Below, one piece after another: positions 5,458-5,570 of a stretch of DNA of 5,570 nucleotides; position 1 is the first letter of the stretch; every line of letters begins with the position of its first letter. The notes beneath the pieces were generated by a model, which ran no database searches, was not told the DNA's origin, and worked only from the letters and a program-made list of their open reading frames with translations. Source of the stretch: Clostridia bacterium (GTDB taxonomy: Bacteria; Bacillota; Clostridia; Oscillospirales; CAG-382); assembly GCA_017613815.1 (NCBI GenBank), contig JAGADB010000088.1:1-5570 (forward strand), given 5' to 3'. The translations under genes and the position numbers were made by a program.

Positions 5458-5570
5458 ATGAAAAAGGTCGTTTCAATTTTACTCGCAGCTCTTATGGTTG
5501 CGGCAATGTGCATGTCATTTACGGCATGTGAAAGCAAAAAAGACACGTTTACGGTAGGCGTATGCCAGCT
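5458..5570 (+). CDS. ABC transporter substrate-binding lipoprotein, N-terminal part (TrpX-like, probably aromatic amino acid)
   Basis: Only 37 full codons are visible. They encode a signal peptide (MKKVVSILLAALMVAAMCMS) with lipobox FTAC (Cys24), a short polar linker, and the first strand of the mature domain, TFTVGVCQL. That strand resembles the opening of PF04392-type receptors such as TrpX (roughly VGICQLVxHxALD), which capture a substrate outside the cell and pass it to a TrpY/TrpZ-type permease and ATPase. The start ATG 5458 has AGGAGG six bases upstream. Expression should be controlled by the T-box leader, predicted to sense tRNA-Tyr, so tyrosine or a related aromatic compound is the inferred cargo. 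With so little sequence, another periplasmic-binding family cannot be excluded; its place behind a T-box and its signal peptide are certain. Confidence 0.75.
   Translation, partial: MKKVVSILLAALMVAAMCMSFTACESKKDTFTVGVCQ

Overview
The window reads as a chromosomal stretch from a Gram-positive, clostridia-like bacterium (Bacillota). The evidence is a T-box tRNA-sensing leader, near-consensus sigma-A promoters with 16-17 bp spacers, strong GGAGG-type ribosome binding sites, three lipoproteins with classical lipoboxes, and a small protein resembling the clostridial DUF4830 family. I cannot name the species. I saw no mobile element, CRISPR array, rRNA or tRNA. All assignments come from reading the sequence and from recalled family motifs; no search was run.

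Layout. Positions 1-854 (minus strand) hold the N-terminal 284 residues of IMP dehydrogenase (guaB), cut by the window edge, with its own promoter at 897-925. A 255-base divergent intergenic region follows. It also carries a plus-strand promoter (1018-1045) and a perfect 7-1-7 palindrome of the Fur/Zur type (1058-1072). This promoter drives a three-gene metal ABC importer: lipoprotein receptor (1110-2054), ATPase (2067-2753) and membrane permease (2761-3594). Next come a membrane-anchored DUF4830-like protein (3683-4174), a small lipoprotein with a TTG start (4239-4562) behind a clear promoter (4178-4206), and RNase HI (4581-5018), probably co-transcribed with that lipoprotein.

The right end (5019-5570) is the most interesting part. 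A perfect-consensus promoter (5041-5069) leads into a complete T-box riboswitch (about 5091-5340) with stem I, a stem II pseudoknot, stem III, an antiterminator and a terminator. By alignment with the well-known glyQS T-box, the specifier codon is UAC (tyrosine). The T-box bulge UGGU independently fits a tRNA with discriminator base A, as in tRNA-Tyr. The gene it controls starts at 5458 and encodes a substrate-binding lipoprotein whose mature N-terminus resembles TrpX-type ABC receptors. The natural reading is a tyrosine-responsive amino acid importer rather than the tryptophan importer usually linked to that receptor family.

How the genes work together: the metal importer is a self-contained regulated unit (metal-sensing repressor, receptor, ATPase, channel), and the T-box plus lipoprotein is the start of a second, uncharged-tRNA-controlled importer. 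guaB and rnhA are housekeeping genes with no evident functional tie to these. I see known families in slightly unusual forms rather than a wholly new system.
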